A DNA stretch of 60,000 nucleotides from Symbiodinium natans. Its lineage: Eukaryota > Sar > Dinophyceae > Suessiales > Symbiodiniaceae. The notes beneath the pieces were generated by a model. That model was not told the origin of the DNA. It ran no database searches and was given only the letters and a program-made list of their open reading frames with translations. Of this stretch, positions 1 to 13,008 are shown in pieces (position 1 is the first letter of the stretch; every line of letters starts with the position of its first letter). The position numbers and the translations under genes are program-made. The DNA lies in assembly GCA_905221605.1 (NCBI GenBank), contig CAJNDS010002462.1, forward strand, positions 250,001 to 310,000, written 5' to 3'.

Positions 1-1102
1 TGTACACTGGTGCTGGTGAAGGCACACTGCCTGCATACTGCGTGCATGCTGCCTGCATACTGCGTGGAGTGTGCTTTTGCCCAGAGGAGACGAAGAGAGC
101 AGCAGCTGGGTGAGCAGTGCACAGGCAAGAAAGGGTGAGCAGTGCAGATGCATACTTGGGGTTGTTTTGGGCTGCTTGAGACTTGACAGAGAATTCACTT
201 TAATTCGCTTTCGGGCACGATGCATGTTATCATGGAGCTCCTTCGTCTGGATGCTCATGACACGAAGACGTGACAGGCAAAGGAGGCCTCTGCGACGCGT
301 GTGGTAGAATGCTAGGTCTATGGCCACCAGCGTTGTCAATTTTCTATGGCTGGTATCGCTCTTTGACCTCTCGCAGTTTCTCTTTGCTGCTTTCTCTACA
401 GCCTCCCTGTCGCTGTTCTGACGGCTGCGGGGAGGAATGTACATCACCATTACCACTAAAAGTGAGACATTCCTGAAATGTCTCGCAACCTGCACAGGCT
501 GACCTGCTGTCGCTGCAAGACATCTTCTTGCCCAAGGCTCAGTTCGCGCAAGGGCCAGGGCCAAACTCCACGAGATTCTGTCGCTGGAGGATGTTTCTCA
601 TGATTTCTCGTGCTTTGCCCGAATCTGTGCAAGCTCGTGGACTAACTTCGTCTTGCCGAGGCAGAGGCAAGCTGGCTGCCACCTGAGTGCTGCAGTTTGC
701 GATGCCGCGCGGACAGCACTGAAGGCACATGCGGCGTTGCAGTGTGTTGCAGCGCATGGTAGGTGCTCACGCGCATACAGCATGTCCAGACATTAAGCAT
801 GGCATAGAAAGAACAGGACGGGGCTAGAGACCATGCATTGCTCGACAGGTCGTTGCAGGACGCCTGGCCGAAGCACTGGCAGCTTTGCCGCGCTTCGTCA
901 CCTGCAAGCTGCAAAGCTCAGGCGGCTGATAACAAGATGCTTGTCCTGAGGGATGTGATGTGCACAACTGCTTGAGGAAATACTATTCATGTGAGTGGTC
1001 ATGTAACGGTAGGAAGCTTGAAACACCCACAGCCACGGCTGTATCACCAGCAGTAGGACTGAAGCATTGGGCCTTTCTCACCCAATAGAAAACCTCCCAC
1101 GG

Positions 1103-1236
1103 AAGGAAGGAAGGAAAGGTGTAAAGTGTAAGGTGTAAGGTGGAAGGTGGAAGGTGGAAGGTGGAAGGTGGAAGGTGTAAGATGCAAGGGTGCAAGGTGC
1201 AAGGTGCAAGGTGTACGGTGCAAGGTGTACGGTGTA
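1103..1236. repeat. Degenerate heptamer-type minisatellite
   Basis: A run of short units of the form AAGGTGN, drifting between AAGGTGT, AAGGTGG and AAGGTGC, flanked on the left by AAGG repeats. Subfamilies of the unit occur in blocks, as expected from local slippage and duplication. No coding role is visible. Confidence 0.85.
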
Positions 1237-2630
1237 ACAACCACAACATGCTCAAAACACAATGCCCCCAAAGCATGATTTGATTTTGGGGAAACCGCCA
1301 GCTATTCTGGGCAACGGCTCAAACAGCATGCCTGTCTGAATTCAGCGCCTAGCCACAATGAAGCAACAATTCCAAGCTGCCTGTCGGACAGTAGCAACCC
1401 TTTGTCTGATAGGCCTGCAATGGATGCACGTACCTCCTTTCCCAGCCATCTATGGTTTGTTCTCCCAAGCCCTGGCGCAACTGGCCTTAGGATGATTGGT
1501 AAGATGAGGTCTACGACCCTGCAGCTTCATTGATGAAGGACTGCACTTCACATGATGGTCTGACTTCACCCAGCCATGCACACCTGGGCAGTTCCGACGA
1601 ACACGCCCAGCACTCAGAGTAAGTTGAGGTGTAACACATGTGTAGATTGTAGGAAAGACGTGGGGAGGGGTGCGGGTTTCCCAAAAGGCTCGGCAAGCGC
1701 AAATGAAGAGTCTCGGGAGCGTGTCTTTTGAGAGAAACCCCGCCAGCAAACGCAGCCGTGGCTCATGTGAAAGTGGTTTGGACAAAGGACTTGAATCTGA
1801 CTTGGATCGAACCATATGTGTCATGTGCTTTTCGCTTGAAGGCAGGCGAGACAAATTGTGCCACGAACTCCTGTCGCTTGCTTGTGCTGCCCAGAGGCCT
1901 GGGAAAGAGCAGAATGGGGAGCGGCCGGTCCAGGGCTCAGCAAGTGCAGCATGGAATCAGAGAAGATGTGTTGTTTGAAAAGTTATGAACGCCCTGGTTG
2001 GGCTATGGCTCAAGAGGGACCCGTCCCCCCTCTGATGTTGCATGGAGCTCAGCATCAAAACATCAGGGAAATCCGTTGCTTTGCTTGAGCTCTCGAGCCT
2101 GAGCGTTATGTCGCGCATAGCACGTTGACAGATCTAGAACCTGATCAGGACAAGGGTAACCAAACCCATGCACGTAGACAAACCCAACAAAAGCTACATG
2201 GTACTGCTCGATTAGGGTACTCACGGTATGGGACGCTCGCAGCCACATGCTTATTGCAGCGGGTGCCGGCTAATCTTGCCGGGCAGGCTGCAGGGGGATA
2301 TGGAGACAGAGAGAAAGAGAGTGTGTCTGTGTGTCTGTTAGTGGGGAACATGGCATGTCAGGCATTTTGCCGCAGCGGTCATTCGTACTCATGCTTCTGA
2401 TGCTTGCCTGCCCCGTGAGTTCTTTCACTGGCGCAGCTCTGCGCGAGGCTTGCCACTTAGAGCCGTGATTGAGCTGGGTGAACACAATTTGCTTCTGGTC
2501 TAGAAGTTGAAGGATGTGCTTAGCAAGGGCTATGGAGACGAACGATGTTCTGTGGTGAGAGAAGTACAAGTATGAGGGTATGGGACCACGTAAACAAGGT
2601 GTTCCTTTTGTTGTGTTTGTTTTTCTTTTT

Positions 2631-2633
<3 letters not shown>

Positions 2634-2662
<29 letters not shown>
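2634..2662. repeat. Poly-C run of 29 bases
   Basis: An uninterrupted run of 29 C, preceded by a T-rich stretch. The length is prone to sequencing error. Reading frames crossing it (proline or glycine runs) are artefacts. Confidence 0.9.
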
Positions 2663-2664
<2 letters not shown>

Positions 2665-4496
2665 AAGGTTGGCGACTTGCAGCGGCTGTGCAGACGCTGC
2701 GCTCGGCACCAAGTCTGTCCATTTCACCTTTCGTAGAACCTCTCTTACATCTCCCTCTCTTTTCTTGCACCTCTCTGTTTTTGGGTTTCTGGGAGCGTTG
2801 GCTTTTCTCATCTTTGAAGCTTTGGCTTTTCTGAGCCGCCGTGAAAGGTTTTATAGTTCAAAATTGGGTCAGATGTGGTCCTGATGTAGGGAATCCTAGG
2901 CCATGAGGGCTTCTTTGCACAAGGGTGCGTTCATGCCATGCATGGCGTATTACCAGCCAAGAATGCCCCTCGGTGGCATCCGGGCTACTGGCACACTCTC
3001 CTCACTTTTCCAGCCGAGGAGGGTAAGGTCCCATGTGCACAGTGCCTGGGGCTTGGAGTGTTGATTCAGGACAGGGCGGCATGTGTCGCTCCAATTTTGC
3101 GCTGTCATGGAATAATGGAACACTGAAACATACTGAAACATGTAACAATAGCTTGCATGGTCATATCGAGTCATGTCAAGTCGTGTCAGTGAGGTGGTCA
3201 GGTCTTAGCAGCTTCGGAGTTCACAGCCGACCAACATTTGAAGCCGATGAAGGCGTGCCAAGCCCTCGCCAAGGCCCCTTTATGGGGATGCGGATGTTAT
3301 GCGTTGCTGCAGGCGCGATGCTGTGCAAAGTGTGTCACTGAGATGGAGGCCCAAGTCCGATCGGTCGGATCCTCAGATCACGTAGGCCAACTACCAGACT
3401 CGTCTGACTGATTCTGTTGTCAGGTCACGAAAGGCCCTCAAGTTGGCCTTCAAGCATTTAACTGCCTGGGTGCAGGACCCAGATCAGCCTTGAGTCTTGC
3501 TGACCTCTGTCCTATCCCCTTTTCTGCAAACTAAGCTGTTTCTTGAAGCAGCTCAGGGTTCGTGTCATGTGTACCTTCTGTTGAATCTGTTGAGAACAAT
3601 ATGCCTCTTGAAGATGCCCAGTGCAGGGGAGCAGCTATTGGCACAAGCGCGATGCCCCAACTTGTCACAAACATACACTGAGGTGCTTTCAAGGAAGTCA
3701 GGCGCTGGCAGCTGAACCTGCAAAGGCGGCTTTCGTGGATCCAGTTTCTGTTGCGAAGCCAGCAGTGCCCATTCCAACATGTCTATCCCGTCACACATGA
3801 ATCGACGAGAATCGGTGTCACCATTTGGCCTGCCAGGATGTTGAAGGCTCTTCCCCTCGAGGTGCTTCGGGTTGTCTTGCATGTGTGCAAGCATAGCTAC
3901 ACCAAGGTGTTGAGACAGAGCAGTAAGCACGCAGCGTAGCGCCATTGGTTGTAGATGTGCCACTGCGCAAGGTATCGCTAGATTAGGCACTTTGAGCTCC
4001 CAAGCCTGGCGGTGAGGTCACCCCACGCGTGCAAGCTTTCATCGGAGCACCTCAGAAGGGTGCACTGTGGCAGATGGGGGCCCGGCAACTGTGCCTGCGC
4101 TGCGACAGGACTGTCAGTGCAGTTGCGAGATGTTAATCGATGCTGCCGTTGTGGATGTGTGCCACAGGTAGCTATACTTCCAAGCCAGAACCAAATTCGT
4201 GCATCTTGCTTTGGGCCCTTGCCTTGCCTTGAGGATCTGGCTCGGAAGCTGCATGAACCAGTGCCCATGTCGGGAAGGCAAGGCAAGACAACGGCCCGTT
4301 GCCGGTATCACTTCGGGTCACTTCGCACTTGTCCTGCGAGATCCAGCGAGGACCCCCGCATCGACCAGCGGCGCCGCGTTGGCGCCGAGCCAAAGGTGCA
4401 AGCGCCTCCAGCGAGGAGCAAAAGGATGCCTGGCGCAGTTCGTGGCATTTCTGACTGGGACGTAGTGATGCTGCTATTTCCATGGATGCAAGCTTG

Positions 4497-4552
4497 TTCC
4501 GTTGTTCCGTTGTTCCGTTGTTCCGTTGTTCCGTTGTTCCGTTGTTCCGTTG
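4497..4552. repeat. Seven perfect copies of an 8-base unit
   Basis: Unit TTCCGTTG repeated seven times without a mismatch, 56 bases in all. Perfect copies suggest recent expansion. An 8-base period shifts frame with each unit, so it is unlikely to be protein coding. Confidence 0.95.
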
Positions 4553-5364
4553 CAGCAACTTTGATTCACTGTCCCTCCAAGCCGCATGCAATGGTCCAGT
4601 GCTTGACCTGCTGCACCTAGGTCATGGAGCCCATCACCTCTTGCAGAGAGTCACAAGGCATGGCGCACAAGATGCTTGCGAGCTGTACTGCAGGGATGAC
4701 TTTGGTGTCTGCCACGTTCCCAAGCAGTACCCTGTGCGCTGGCCAGGTGGCCATCCCAGTGCTCCAACTTCGCCCATCAGGAGCTCGTGAATCGTGATCG
4801 GTATGTCGGCACAGAGTCTGGGTTCCGAGTTGGAGATGTGACAGGATCACCGTGCCTGCGATGGTCACCCACAGCAGCAAGGCGAGTGATCTCACCACGA
4901 AGCCTTGGCACCAGTGAGATGTCTTCATCAAAAAGGCACATAGTCAAGAATTCAGGTAGCTGTACTGTACAGGTGAAGCGGAGCACTGCGAGTTATGGTG
5001 TACTGCGGGTTTATGTTTGTGCCATGTGCCAGACGGTGAAGGGGTACTGCATGACCAGTCTGAATGCATGGGTGGATCGGCGGATCCTTTTTGGGCTGGT
5101 GGCTCAGAGGTGATCCTGCATGAGGACCCGATGCCACAGCGATTGTCGATGTGGGAAGCTGAGTGTACGTGTGTGCATGCGGGCAAAGCGTGATGTTTGC
5201 CTCACACGTGTGTCAAGTGTGGTCCTTGACGGGACTGTTGATGTAGCTTTACATTCTTTGCATGTTTGTTTGAGGCTGGAGCAGAAATGCAGAGTTCAAG
5301 AGGTGCGCATCAACAGCTACAACAACGACGCGTGCCCTCGCATGTGCATCCTCGGCCTGAGAAG

Positions 5365-8300
5365 AGGCCATGCTGGTGGAGAAGGATGCCCATCTCCAAA
5401 AGCTCAAAGATAGCGTGGCTGCCTCGGTGCGAGTTCAGAGATGCTCAATCAAGGTCTTATCCATGCAGACGGAATGGCTAGCCGTGGCAGCTGCTCAGGA
5501 ACAGCTTCGGCTTCGTGTGTTGATGTGGGCCACCGAGGGTGACCAGAAGCAGTGAACAGTTGCTGCTCCGATGCGATTTCCTTGCCAAGGTTGGAGGGTC
5601 GATGCCGCTCCTACGAGGCACCTAGGTTCAGGGGCGGAGCTTATGACAGCTCCTGTTTCTGGCAGCAGGCTATCTTGGCTGAAAAAGATACCCAGCTGCA
5701 TAAGCTCAAGGAGGGTGTCCGAGCCTTGAACATCTGTGAGGCAGCACAAATCAGCACTCTTGTGCATGCAGAAATTCTGCTTTCTTATGCTGTCAGGAGC
5801 TGTTGCCCGGAATTACCATACCTCGTTTTGATTTCTCAAAAGCTCTGCATCCCACAGTGCAGCCAGGCGTCTCTTCATCCCAGAATACCCATGCTGGACT
5901 CCAAGAACGCTGTCTGCCCGCGCAGCAGACGGTGACGGGGGGGGGGGGGTGGGGTACCTGCGTGCTTGGCAAGGCTTGAGCAGAAACTGCGATCGCAGCA
6001 GGCCTTCGAACCTACCCATCGGCATGCTTCTGATGCTTGTGGATCTGTTCATCTCAGTTGCGCATATCGAGCGAGTAGGATAACACGGCCGAGTTTTCCT
6101 AGCGACTCCACGAAGCAAGCTGAAGATGCCGCCGATTCCTTGTGTTGCAGCTTGCAGCAGGCAGAGCTTCATGAAAGAGACAAGCAGATTCACAAGCTCA
6201 CGGAGATTGACGCAGCCTCGTCGTATCGGCTATAAGGACGCTGTGGTGTTCAGCTTGTTGAGGGCTTGAGACCCTTAGGTGGAGCAAGCAAAGTCTTCGC
6301 TGCAGCAGCTTGCTATCGAAGCAGATAGTCCTGACCCTCAGAATTCCGACCATCCTGCCAACTGTAGATGGATCATTTTGCTGGTGCTGATGTATCCTGG
6401 CAGAAAGATGGCTTTATGTCCTTTAAGGTGAGAACAATGAGCTCCAAGCCGAGATTGTCGCCATGAAGGACTCTTTGTTTTCAGAGTGCCGAATCCTCCG
6501 CACAAAGCGGGAGTGCAGATGCCTTGACGGTCTAAACCGTCTAAAGCTGCAGCACGCAGTGGGACCTATTACAAAAACCAAGCATTTCATCCATTCCAAT
6601 GTGGTCGGCATCTTTGTCTTTTCTGTCCTTGATGAATGCATGGACATGCTTGAGTTTCCTAGATAGCTTTATCATTGTGTCTGCTTTCAGTGTCTTGGGT
6701 CGGCTTTGGAGGGAGTTACAGCTTTTGTCATTGACTCTGGAGGCCGTGGTGAGATCTGACAGACTTGGCATTGCTTCCTGTGGTTTCTACCCTCCCCTCG
6801 CTTTTCCTGAGACAGGAGAAGCTGGACTGTGTCGCCCAATTGCACAATTGCACTATGCATTGACGCAGCAGTCAAGCCCATCCGGGCCAGCTTGAACTCG
6901 CATTGAAGGGGGGAGGAGCTGTGTGGACTGAGCTTGCGAGAGATGAGTGAGGTCGCTGATGAGACTCGTTCGCGGCAGGCTTCACGCCCTGGTTCGGTTG
7001 CGTGTTCGGGAAGCTGCTGATAGCTGGTACAGTACATGTGATGCGGTCGGATTGAGTTGACAGGAAGTGGATCAACTTGACAAGAAACTGGCTGAAAGTG
7101 AGGCCATGTGCGTTTGCCCCAGCGTTATCACCTTGTTGTGCTGAGTTCATGAAAACTGCACACAAGCCACACGCACTCATGAGCTTGCCGAGGTCAAGCA
7201 CTTCGTTGGGAGTTGGATGCCATTTCTGCAAGGCCTTTTGTGACCTTTGTGTTCATTGGCACTCCTAGCAGCCCTAGCGATGATGAGCGATTGCCAGCAC
7301 GGTGGGCAGGAATGTTCCGGAAGCCGCTGTGGCGAGGCTGGGCTGCATGGGGCTGCATTGGCTTGCTATGCCGATCATCTAGGTCGACTGCCATCTCATG
7401 CCTTGTCAGCTCCTCCTTTGCTTCCTGAGCGGTTGCAGTAGTTGCTGCCATTGTTGCTGCATTTTGCAACTGCGTGCAATTGCGTGCAGTGGGGATCCTG
7501 GCCATGAGCTCGTGGACCGCGAGGCTGGGTTGATGCGGCATGATGGCCTATCAAGGGCTGGATCTGGCTGTTCCCAGAACATTGGGGAATTGGGGAAGAC
7601 ACGTCGGTGCAAGGAATACCAGGCTTTTCAACACAGCCTTTAGCTTGCATGGTTTGTCCTCCGCGACATGGGGGAACGTCTGGCTTTCCGAGACTCAGTT
7701 CCCTCTGCCGGAGCGAAGCATGAAGGTCACAGCGCTGCGGGCAGAAGCTGTTAGGCTCCGCGAGCTCCAGCAGCTGCAGTGGCAGCAGGCAATATGCTTT
7801 CCAATCCTTGAGAAGAGCAAAACCCTCGAATGCACCGAAAAAGCATCTTCCCGCCCTCGGCCAGCATGCGGCCGACGCGCAGCGCTTCCGAGCGGAGCTG
7901 ACGGCCTTGCGTGCGCTCCTGCGACGGGAGGCGCTGACATGGCCACAGAGACATACAGGGACCGCGATTCGTAAGCCAATCGCAGAGATCCTTTGCTTTC
8001 AGTGCAACTCGAATGTTCACATCCCCTAGTAATTCATGTGGTATGTAAACAGCAAAGAGCTGGGATTGATGTCCACGCTGCAGGGAATGGCTGTGGACAG
8101 CTGCTCAGAGCCGTAAGCTTGGAAAGTGAGGAGCTGGAGTGACTCAGGTTGTGATTTTGTCTATTTTTTTCTGACTCGCACCGGAAGCTGTGGCAGCTGA
8201 GGTGAAACTCAGGTATTCTCGGGCGGAGCACACGGTTAAACATCTCCTGAAGTCCCCCCCCAACCACTAGTTTTTGGGCTTCAGGGACATCGCACGTCTG

Positions 8301-11300
8301 GCTGCTTGTCGTGTGGTCGGGTCTCTTTCTCCGGCGGTTTGTTGTGCTCGCGGTCTCTATGGACCTGGGTTTGGATGCTTCTCCATCATGCTTGTAAGCT
8401 TTTGCCACAGCAGATGTCGATTAACATATATCCTTGCTTCTCGCGAAGTCTAAACCTTAAGCATTCCGCAATCCGAATCCGAGTCCTTCAAACAACGCTC
8501 TTACCTTGGAGACATTGCCAAGGCTGGTGGTCGAAGGCTCCACGGAGGCTTGAAGCGTGCAATGGTGTGTTTGCCGATGTGGCTTGGGTTGTCCAGAAAA
8601 GGCGCTTGCTGTTATGGCATGTTGTGGGCCCGCAGGCCCTAGAAGAAGCAAAGATGGAGACGGCACAAGTCCGGAAAGCGCTGGAAGCTTCGCAAGGCGC
8701 AGCTTTTTGAGGTAGAGCACTTCTCCTTTCCGCATGTTTTCTTGTAATTTGTTGTCATTTTATCCTCTTTTTGCTCATCTTTTTAAGTCATCTTCTCCTC
8801 TCAGGCTTGGCTACTCAGGCCTCCTCGGAGGCAGTCTCCCTGAGGGAAGGCCTTGCGGAAGCCGAGGCGGGAGAATCGAAGCATCAGAAGAGCGGGGCAG
8901 CTACGATCATACAAAGAGCATAATATGAAAGCCATCAGCAGCATCGCTCTTGAAGCTCAATATCGAAGCGTGCAGCACGATGGCGTTTCTCTTTTTTTCT
9001 AGCTCTCTCTCTCTCTCTCTTTTGCTTTCGTTGATTTTGTCTTTTCACTCTGATACTTTTGATGAGTGCGCCCTGCACGCCACCAAACAGGCGGCTTTGG
9101 AGGCAGAGCGGCGAGCGCGCCGCCAAGCTGTCGAGTCACTACACCAGTGCGAAGAGGTGCGACTTTTCATCGAGAAGCTTTGTTGCTTAAATGCTTCACT
9201 TTGGGTTGCTGAGTGCGCAATTTGCGCAATGGCGGCCAGAATTCAGGGCGTTGTTTGACTGGGGGTTTGACTCTTCTTCTATCCTCTGCATGCAGATGCT
9301 GAGAGTGGCCAGGTAGCAGCGAGATTAATGGCCGAAAGGAACGCCGCCAGAGCAGAGCTGGAGGACGGTTTCCACAACACTCTGCTGAGCGAGACTTTTC
9401 GAAGCATTCGAACAAAAACCATAAGGCCATAAGAACATCTCCAGTGATCTTGCAGGAATTGACCGCCGGGTCAGAGGCCTTCAGACTGCAGGCAGTGCAC
9501 CCTGAGGAGATCACAGAAGTGGCATTTTTCACATCCTTTCACTTGCTTTTGTGTTGAGTGTGTTGACAAGCATCACTTGCTTTTGTGTTGAGTGTGTTGA
9601 CAAGCATCACGTCATCTGATGGCTTTGACCACTGCAGTCTTCTTGCCTGCGTTTGTGCTCCAGCAGCTCTGTTGTTGTGCGCTTCGCTTCCCCAGGCGTC
9701 ATCCGAAATACGAGAGGGCAGGTCGGCGCCTCGATGCTTTCCTGAAACTTCAACTTGGATGAGGTTGTTGATGCCGATTGGAGTTCGGCTGCGCTGTTCA
9801 CAAATGCTGTGCCCCCTTGCCACCGTCACTGCTGACTGCTGTTGCGATCCTCTCGGTGCAGTCATTCGCCTGGCCTTATGTTACATTGTCATGGTTTGAC
9901 ATGTTCATTGAAAGGTGGACCCGCTTCACTCTCCGCCTACTGCATCTCATCAATGGGAGCGCATTCGATGAGCTCAAGGACTGCACTTGCAGTCGCGAGC
10001 AGCATGAAACGCAGCTTCCGTGATACGACCCTCGTGTTTGTTTGCTCACCCTTAGAAGGCTTTTATGAGGCAGTTCACATCCTATGTATATGGTGCATGA
10101 ATGTACATGATGGCGATCTCGCTATGCCTTGTGTTCTTAGCGAGTGTGTTTGTAGTGAGTGGCGCAAAGCAGCCTGCAGCTCATGTGCCAGGACAGCTGG
10201 TCAAAAGGCGTTCAAGGATGGCAGGCACAGCGATGTGATGCAGCACCGGCAGCCGACCGGGTGCCACTGGATGATTTGTGCAGGCTTTTGCCGCCTCGCT
10301 AGCGGAAAAGATCAACAGCCGTCCCACGGCTGTTTTTGCACAGGCTCGCGGTACGCGGTGGGGCTCAGGTCTTTGTGGTTAGCCTTCTTAACATTATCGA
10401 AGTTAATGCCCAGACCGTGAACAGACTCTGAGAGGAGGGAGCAGTGGAGGTTGGAAGCTGTTGCATGTGTTTACGCAGAATGGTTTAAACCTAACGTTTC
10501 TTGGGGTTTGTGGTAATCCGAGTGGCGCTTCCAAACTCTGGCAAAAGCTGTTAGTTTTGGAGAGACCAGAAGACGGAGAAGAAGCAGTGTGGTCAGGATT
10601 GGTCAGGTCTTGCACGGGCAAGGGCCAGCAGGTGAAAACAGCATCGTCGAGCTTTCGGAAGCACCAAAAAACTCACTACCTGAGATGGCGTTCCGTCCTG
10701 GGCAGGAAATCGCTAGTCACTGTGCCAAAGGCGTGGGCAACTCAGTGCTTCTGCTGCTCTCGAAAGCCAAACTACTAGGCAATAGAAAAGCTGAGGCAAA
10801 TGCTGAAAGGCTGTTTCAGTATGTTTCAAAGTTGGAGCACATGATGGGAGTACAATAGACGGTTCAAAGATGCTCAGAAAACGGATGTGGAGAGGTGGAC
10901 AGCAGAGTGGTGACGCATTGTTGTCGTTCAATCCTGCATGATTGTACACGCAGACGCTGCAAGCTATTGTGCTCGTGATCTGCTGGTCTTGGTGCACGAA
11001 AGGACTTGGACTCCTAACACATAATCTTCGCCAGACATGGGATGTGCCGTCGTACTGAGGACAAGGCTCTCCAAGCGTTGGACGAGAAGCTCGCCAGCCA
11101 GGCATGCAAGCGGCAAGCGCTCTGCGGGGTGTGCTTATAAGAACGCCTTGTAAATCACGTCGTCTTTATTCTGCTTGCATGTACAGTGTTTGCCGCAAGA
11201 AGTTCTCCGACCCCAAAGGATTCCTAGGTGGACTTTGCAGGCTGATTCGCAGTTATGTGCAAAGCGAGCCATGTTCAGACTTCTGCTGGCAGGGGATGCA

Positions 11301-12752
11301 GATGGCAGCTTTTGCGGACAAAGCGATGCAGGAATCTGATGTGTCTGGCAGGGATTGGATGGGATGGGCAAAGAACCGTAGCTTGCCGAGATTGCGGATA
11401 AGACTTGTACTTGTGGGCAAAAAGCGCACAAGTTGTGGCAGCGGTAAAGATCCTTAGCAGCGAATCTAATCCTCATTTGGATGTCGCAAAATGGTGCACC
11501 GTGCAGGAGTTCAGTCAAGCGCAGAAGCTCTGGGAGGCGTGGAGACCACAAGTCATAAGGGTTTGGCAGGCGTCTCAGAAGCGAAAGGCTTGCTAGGGTC
11601 CAAAGGCAATTCATGTTATTGCAGGCGCGGCTGAAACGAGAGCGCACGCTGCGGCTGGCTGCCGAGGCCGTCGAAGACTTCGTGACTTAGTGAGACGTTG
11701 AAAGTTTGCCCCTGCGCAGGAAGATCTCCAGAGACAATCTGGCGATCAGGCTCCCTTTGCAAAGTCTGATGCCGCGCATCGGCATCTGTTAACTGGCATT
11801 GTTTCGCCGGCATTGCTGGACTTCGTCCGGAGGACCCTTCACGGCTGCCTGACAAGCCCAAGGCGCAGATGCTTGGACCGTGAAGCATAGACAGATCATA
11901 GTGCTGCAAGCCTATCCAATGGGCTGCCGATGCCAGATTTGCTTGTCAAGAATCTCACCTTGAGTAGAATTTGCTTCTTCTTTCTTGTGGGATAATTGGG
12001 ACAGGCTGTCGAGCTGGTGGCCAGCCTGGAGAAGGAGCGAAGCGAGGTACGGCCCCCAAGCCCCAAGCTTCATGACCAATGCTTATGCCGCAAAGAGTAC
12101 TTCTCGCAAGTAGTCTTTCATCCGGCATATATTCATATGTAAATATGGTACCCGCTCCCCAAAGATCCATATTTTTTCTTGGCTTCCACAAGAAAAATCC
12201 TCGATCTCAAAAATGTTTTGCTGTCTAAGACGTTTTTGTGGTCTGAAAGCAAAAGGATTGGGACAGTACATGATTTTTGTGTTCCCAGACCTCAAAAGTA
12301 ATGGCCACCCTTGCGGGTGCTTGCCCCTCTCAGGGTGCTGCACATGACCGCGCTTGCCTCCAGCCTTGTACCCACAGCTTCTGGCCGGCTGGCCTGCGTG
12401 TAGGATTTTCAAGCACAGTTGGCTGTGGTCAAGTCGCGTTCTTCATCGTAGCGCAAGTTTCGGGAGCCTGCGCTACCAACACAACTTGCGGAAGTGATGT
12501 GTTTGAGGCATCACCAAGCCCCTTAGCTAAAAGGGGACAAGGTCCCCCAAAGCAGATGCGAGCTCGGGCCCTGATCTCATCTGATCCCCCTGGACCCTTA
12601 AATTGCGACTCTTCTATGCCCCGGCCTCGGGCCTGAGGGCAGTGGGGTAGCACCTCGAGCCCCTCAACCGAAAGCTTTAACAAGGCTGTCGTTGTTTCAG
12701 TGCTAAGGTCGAAAGACTGCAGAAGCAGCTCGCAGAAGCGGAGCAGACGTAA
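5365..12752 (+). CDS. Coiled-coil protein encoded by many micro-exons
   Basis: A string of short + strand exons encodes charged heptad-type helix. The best pieces are about 5365-5414, 5668-5712, 6161-6205, 6433-6477, 7064-7102, 7726-7790, 7850-7920, 8635-8685, 8815-8862, 9090-9155, 9313-9363, 9454-9489, 11060-11101, 11625-11666, 12005-12046 and 12708-12752. The last three chain in phase 0 and read ARLKRERTLRLAAE, AVELVASLEKERSE, VERLQKQLAEAEQT, then a TAA stop at 12750-12752. Several exons are 42 bases, i.e. two heptads. Donors are mixed GC, GT and GA. I do not recognise the family. Long coiled coils of this kind are usual in cytoskeletal, centrosomal or tethering proteins, but the function is unknown. 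The start codon was not found, so the 5' limit is only the first exon I trust. The stretches between exons (for example 9530-11050) hold introns and no other gene I can see. Confidence 0.6.
9541..9608. repeat. Tandem duplication of a 34-base unit
   Basis: Two identical consecutive copies of a 34-base segment starting ACTTGCTTTTGTG, at 9541 and 9575. It lies in an intron of the coiled-coil gene. The identity suggests a very recent duplication or an assembly artefact. Confidence 0.9.
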
Positions 12753-13008
12753 CTGCCTCACTTTGCCAACCGGGTACGTATCTGCAGGAAGGTCTTCGAC
12801 ATAGCATGGTTGTTCTTGAGGGGGGGAGGGATGGTCAGCTTGTTTGGTGATCAGTGGTGCAGCAATGATGTCACTACCTGCCCCTGTGTTGTCCTAGCTC
12901 TTTTCCTTCACACCACTCACTGCACAAGCTTTCCGCAGACTCTTTGCAGTCAGTCTGGGACCGACGGATAGTTGGAATCCAAACGTGCAACAAAAAGCGC
13001 GATTCGCC

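Larger units (their letters stand above)
1..5260. other. Left flank without a supportable gene
   Basis: I found no reading frame with convincing coding character or recognisable motif here. Open frames are short and overlap on both strands. A few short stretches look exon-like but cannot be chained: around 487-660 and around 880-930 on the + strand. Simple repeats (listed separately) and pyrimidine-rich tracts dominate. This could be the 5' part of the coiled-coil gene that follows, with exons too small to recognise, or plain intergenic DNA. Confidence 0.5.

Noticed and set aside
2003-2013. TGGCTCAAG, like the 3' end of the dinoflagellate spliced leader
   Set aside because: A nine-base match is expected about once in a window of this size; no longer relic precedes it and no gene starts nearby. 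A similar match near 13269 lies within a gene.
4497-4552. Regularly spaced repeats as a CRISPR array
   Set aside because: Units are 8 bases, contiguous and without spacers; all other repeats here are also simple tandem arrays, and the genome is eukaryotic.
4012-4620. 202-codon + frame
   Set aside because: It runs through the 8-base repeat (giving CSVVPLFR-type periodic peptide) and is otherwise Cys- and Arg-rich without conserved features.
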